A DNA stretch of 64,000 nt from Thermoflexus sp042408815 (GTDB lineage: Bacteria > Chloroflexota > Anaerolineae > Thermoflexales > Thermoflexaceae): contig NZ_JBHOQR010000023.1 of NCBI RefSeq assembly GCF_042408815.1, forward strand, positions 1 through 64,000. The letters run 5' to 3'. This document shows, piece by piece, positions 61,808-64,000 of the stretch. Below the pieces are notes generated by a model. That model was not told where the DNA came from. It saw only the letters and a list, made by a program, of their open reading frames with translations, and did not search any database. The position numbers and the translations under genes were made by a program. How positions within the stretch are numbered: the first letter of the stretch is position 1; the number at the start of each line of letters is the position of its first letter.

Positions 61808-61966
61808 GGCCTTCCCCCTCCAAGAAAAGTATGGAAATGGGCGGGCCCTTCTCGGAAAGAGCACTGGAAGGCTTCTCCGCCCGCTGGGGCCCCAGGACGA
61901 GAGGGCGCTCCACCTGTCTCGATTATACCTTGCGGGGGCACCCCGCGCGGCCTGAGCAGCGTCGCT

Positions 61967-63319
61967 TCACCGCCCTCCGACCCGCACCGGGATGGGATCC
62001 ACCTCCGGCATGGGCATCCGGCCCCAGGCGGCCCATGTCTCCCGGGCTTCGGCCACCACGAACAGGGAGCCAGTGACCAGGACCGGGCCGCCTTCCGCCA
62101 GTGCGTCCTCCAAGGCATGGGCCACTTCGCTGCGGATCCGCCCGGGAAGTCCCAGCGTCCTCGCCGCTTCCGCCAGGCGCTGGGGGGCCGCCGCCCGGGG
62201 ATGGCGGGAGCGGGTGAGCCAGATCCCTGCGACCAGCGGTTGTAGGGGAGCCAGAATGGCCAGCGGATCTTTATCGGCGGAAATCCCGAAGACCAGTTGC
62301 CAGCGACGTCCTGGGAACACCTCGGCCACTGTCTCGGCCAGCCGCGTCGCGGAGGCATCGTTGTGGGCCCCATCCAGAACCAGCGGGGGCTCTTCCTGGA
62401 GGACCTCAAAGCGCCCTGGCCATTGCACCCGTTCCAGCCCCTCCCGGATCGCCTCATCGGGGATCGTCCATCCCTGCTCCCGCAGCTGGCCCACGGCGGC
62501 CACCGCGAGGGCCGCGTTCTCCCATTGATGGCGTCCCAGCAGCGGCAGGCGGATGGACCAGTGGGACCCATCAGGGGAATGGATTTCCCCCCGTTGTCCG
62601 GTCGGGGCGATCTCCTCCGGACCGTAACGCCAGCCCTCCAGGGTCCAGAGCGGAGCCCCGCGCTCCGCTGCTACCTGCCGCAGCACTGCCATCGCCTCTT
62701 CCGCCTGAGGGGCGGTCACGGCGGGGACCCCAGGCTTCAGGATGCCGGCCTTCTCGAATGCGATATGGGCCAGCGTCGGCCCCAGGATCTCGGTATGATC
62801 CATGCTGAGGGCGGTGATCAGACAGACAGCCGGGGAGACCACGTTTGTGGAATCCAGGCGTCCTCCCAGGCCGACCTCCACCACCGCGATCTCCACGCCG
62901 GCCTCAGCGAAGGCCAGGAACCCCATCGCCGTCAGGATGTCGAAGACCGTGAGGTCGGGATCGGCCTCGATGGCTGGACGGAGCTGCTCGAAGAGCTCCA
63001 CCACAGTGGAAGTCGGGATCAGCTCCCCTCCCATGCGGATCCGCTCCCGCATGGTATGCAGATGGGGGGAAGTGTAAAGGCCCGTGCGGTATCCGGCTGC
63101 TCGGAGGATCGCCTCGGCCATCGCGGCGGTGGAGCCCTTCCCCTTGGTGCCGGCGATATGAATCACGGCATAGCGGCGGTGAGGATTCTCCAGTTTCTCC
63201 AGCAGACGTCGGATCGGCTCCAGCCGGAAGGCCTCCGGCGCACGAGGGCGGCGCGTCTCGAAGTTGGCCCGTCCGAACAGTTCCTGCAGGGTTGCGAGAT
63301 AAGCGTCCTCTTCATGCAT
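61967..63319 (-). CDS. folC: Folylpolyglutamate / dihydrofolate synthase
   Basis: 450 residues. The P-loop IAGTKGKGSTAAMAE, TSPHLHTMRERIRMGG, VEVGLGGRLDSTNV, SMDHTEILGPTLAHIAFEKAGILKPGVP and the C-terminal LVLDGAHNDASATRLAET match FolC, an ATP-dependent Mur-type ligase adding glutamate to folates. Whether it also makes dihydrofolate cannot be told from sequence. Confidence 0.94.
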   Translation of the reverse strand: MHEEDAYLATLQELFGRANFETRRPRAPEAFRLEPIRRLLEKLENPHRRYAVIHIAGTKGKGSTAAMAEAILRAAGYRTGLYTSPHLHTMRERIRMGGELIPTSTVVELFEQLRPAIEADPDLTVFDILTAMGFLAFAEAGVEIAVVEVGLGGRLDSTNVVSPAVCLITALSMDHTEILGPTLAHIAFEKAGILKPGVPAVTAPQAEEAMAVLRQVAAERGAPLWTLEGWRYGPEEIAPTGQRGEIHSPDGSHWSIRLPLLGRHQWENAALAVAAVGQLREQGWTIPDEAIREGLERVQWPGRFEVLQEEPPLVLDGAHNDASATRLAETVAEVFPGRRWQLVFGISADKDPLAILAPLQPLVAGIWLTRSRHPRAAAPQRLAEAARTLGLPGRIRSEVAHALEDALAEGGPVLVTGSLFVVAEARETWAAWGRMPMPEVDPIPVRVGGR

Positions 63320-63495
63320 CGCTGCTCCCTCCTCTGGATATCCCTTGCTCCATCTTCGAGGGTTGAGGGAGGGGGTGGGTGGCCTTCCTCGGCCATCTCC
63401 TGCGAAAGCCTCCTATGGCCGGACCATGCCATGGCGTTTGCAGGGGAGAGCAGAAGCACTCTTCCCGCCATCTCCCGCCATTCTATCCCCATTTT

Positions 63496-63523
63496 TTGAC
63501 CGGTTCCTTGTTTCCGCTACAAT
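63496..63523 (+). promoter_or_regulatory. Promoter of the magnesium chelatase gene
   Basis: TTGACC (63496-63501), 16-base spacer, TACAAT (63518-63523); near-consensus. It lies 63 bases before ATG 63587. Confidence 0.75.
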
Positions 63524-63586
63524 GAAAAGCAATCGCCCACGCCCCATGCTCGCCGCCCATGGACTTCTGTCCGGAAGGGGGTTCCG

Positions 63587-64000
63587 ATGCGTGTGGTTTT
63601 TCCGTTTACGGCGATCGTCGATCAGGAGCGAATGAAACGCGCGCTGGTGCTCTGCGCCATCTACCCACAGATCGGCGGGGTGCTGATCCGCGGGGAACGG
63701 GGCACCGCCAAGTCCACGGCTGCCCGCGCCCTGGCGGCCCTTCTTCCCGAAATCGATGTGGTGGCCGATTGTCCTTTCGCCTGTGATCCCCATCAGCCAG
63801 CCACCTGGTGCACCCTCTGTCAGGAGCGGGCCGCCCGGGGCGAGAGCCTACCGGTGGCCCGGCGCAAGACCCGTTTCGTGGACTTGCCGGTGAGCGCCAC
63901 GGAGGACCGCGTGGTGGGCACCCTGGACATCGAGCGGGCGATCCAGAAGGGGGAGCGCCGGTTTGAGCCAGGGGTCCTGGCGATGGCCAACCGGGGTCTC
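63587..64000 (+). CDS. Magnesium chelatase ATPase subunit I (BchI/ChlI-like), 3' end outside window
   Basis: First 138 residues of an AAA+ protein. The sequence FPFTAIVDQERMKRALVL and Walker A RGERGTAKSTAARAL are followed by the BchI-type loop CPFACDPHQPATWCTLC with four cysteines, then FVDLPVSATEDRVVGTLDIERAIQKGE. BchI/ChlI drives insertion of Mg into protoporphyrin, or the family's Co counterpart for cobalamin. Non-phototrophs often carry these genes for cobalamin or unknown uses. GGAAGGGGG precedes the ATG. The C-terminal part is needed to choose. Confidence 0.9.
   Translation, partial: MRVVFPFTAIVDQERMKRALVLCAIYPQIGGVLIRGERGTAKSTAARALAALLPEIDVVADCPFACDPHQPATWCTLCQERAARGESLPVARRKTRFVDLPVSATEDRVVGTLDIERAIQKGERRFEPGVLAMANRGL

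Overview
The window is about 64 kb of gene-dense, GC-rich bacterial chromosome. There is no phage, insertion sequence, integrase or CRISPR array in it. Several features point to a thermophilic member of the Chloroflexota, probably close to Thermoflexus. These are short spacers, AAGGAGGTG ribosome binding sites, -10 boxes of the TAAAAT, TATAAT or TACAAT type, a large SRP RNA with an Alu domain, a branched-polyamine enzyme typical of thermophiles, and a protein set including a DUF3054 protein, YdjM, an ECF sigma with a DUF5667 partner, a magnesium chelatase and an Os1348-like small protein. The taxonomic placement is an inference from gene content, not from a database comparison.

Layout, 0-20 kb: an initiator tRNA cut by the left edge, with its terminator; a primary-type sigma factor; an isolated crotonase; a minus-strand set with a membrane-anchored Cas4-like nuclease, an orphan protease N-domain and a DUF3054 protein; a YqeY protein; a SIMPL lipoprotein; MurJ; a broken histidine kinase tail; a fused branched-chain polyamine synthase/AdoMet decarboxylase with a highly structured leader; RlmB; the SRP RNA; a YabE-like wall protein; an aminotransferase; AlaX; RecG; CoaD; a coiled-coil protein; and RdgB.

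Layout, 20-40 kb: a P5C dehydrogenase with a histone-H1-like tail, which with ornithine aminotransferase (39.6-40.9 kb) gives ornithine to glutamate; a hydrolase; a membrane-bound sensor/HTH protein; two glycosyltransferases; YdjM; a patatin; an endonuclease-type MutL; an ECF sigma/anti-sigma pair with a secreted companion gene; a HIT protein; and a thiolase, 3-hydroxyacyl-CoA dehydrogenase, acyl-CoA dehydrogenase and zinc alcohol dehydrogenase cluster for C4/short-chain acyl-CoA metabolism. The crotonase at 1.4 kb could supply the missing hydratase step.

Layout, 40-64 kb: a translation-centred minus operon (RsfS, Pth, tRNA-Val, ThiI) in which the pth stop codon lies inside the tRNA; three further PLP or NAD enzymes; HflX and MiaA; an orphan ABC ATPase; GlgC/GlgA for glycogen; a three-gene mini-operon (46-aa membrane peptide, Os1348-like protein, degenerate response regulator) behind a PhoB-style 7-4-7 direct repeat; a truncated BTAD regulator; a class A PBP; IlvE; FolC; and the start of a magnesium-chelatase ATPase running off the right edge.

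Points most worth a second look are the polyamine fusion gene with its nested-stem leader, the mini-operon with its operator, the pth/tRNA overlap, the basic tail on P5C dehydrogenase, and several gene remnants (kinase, GNAT, BTAD, protease N-domain) that show recent gene decay.
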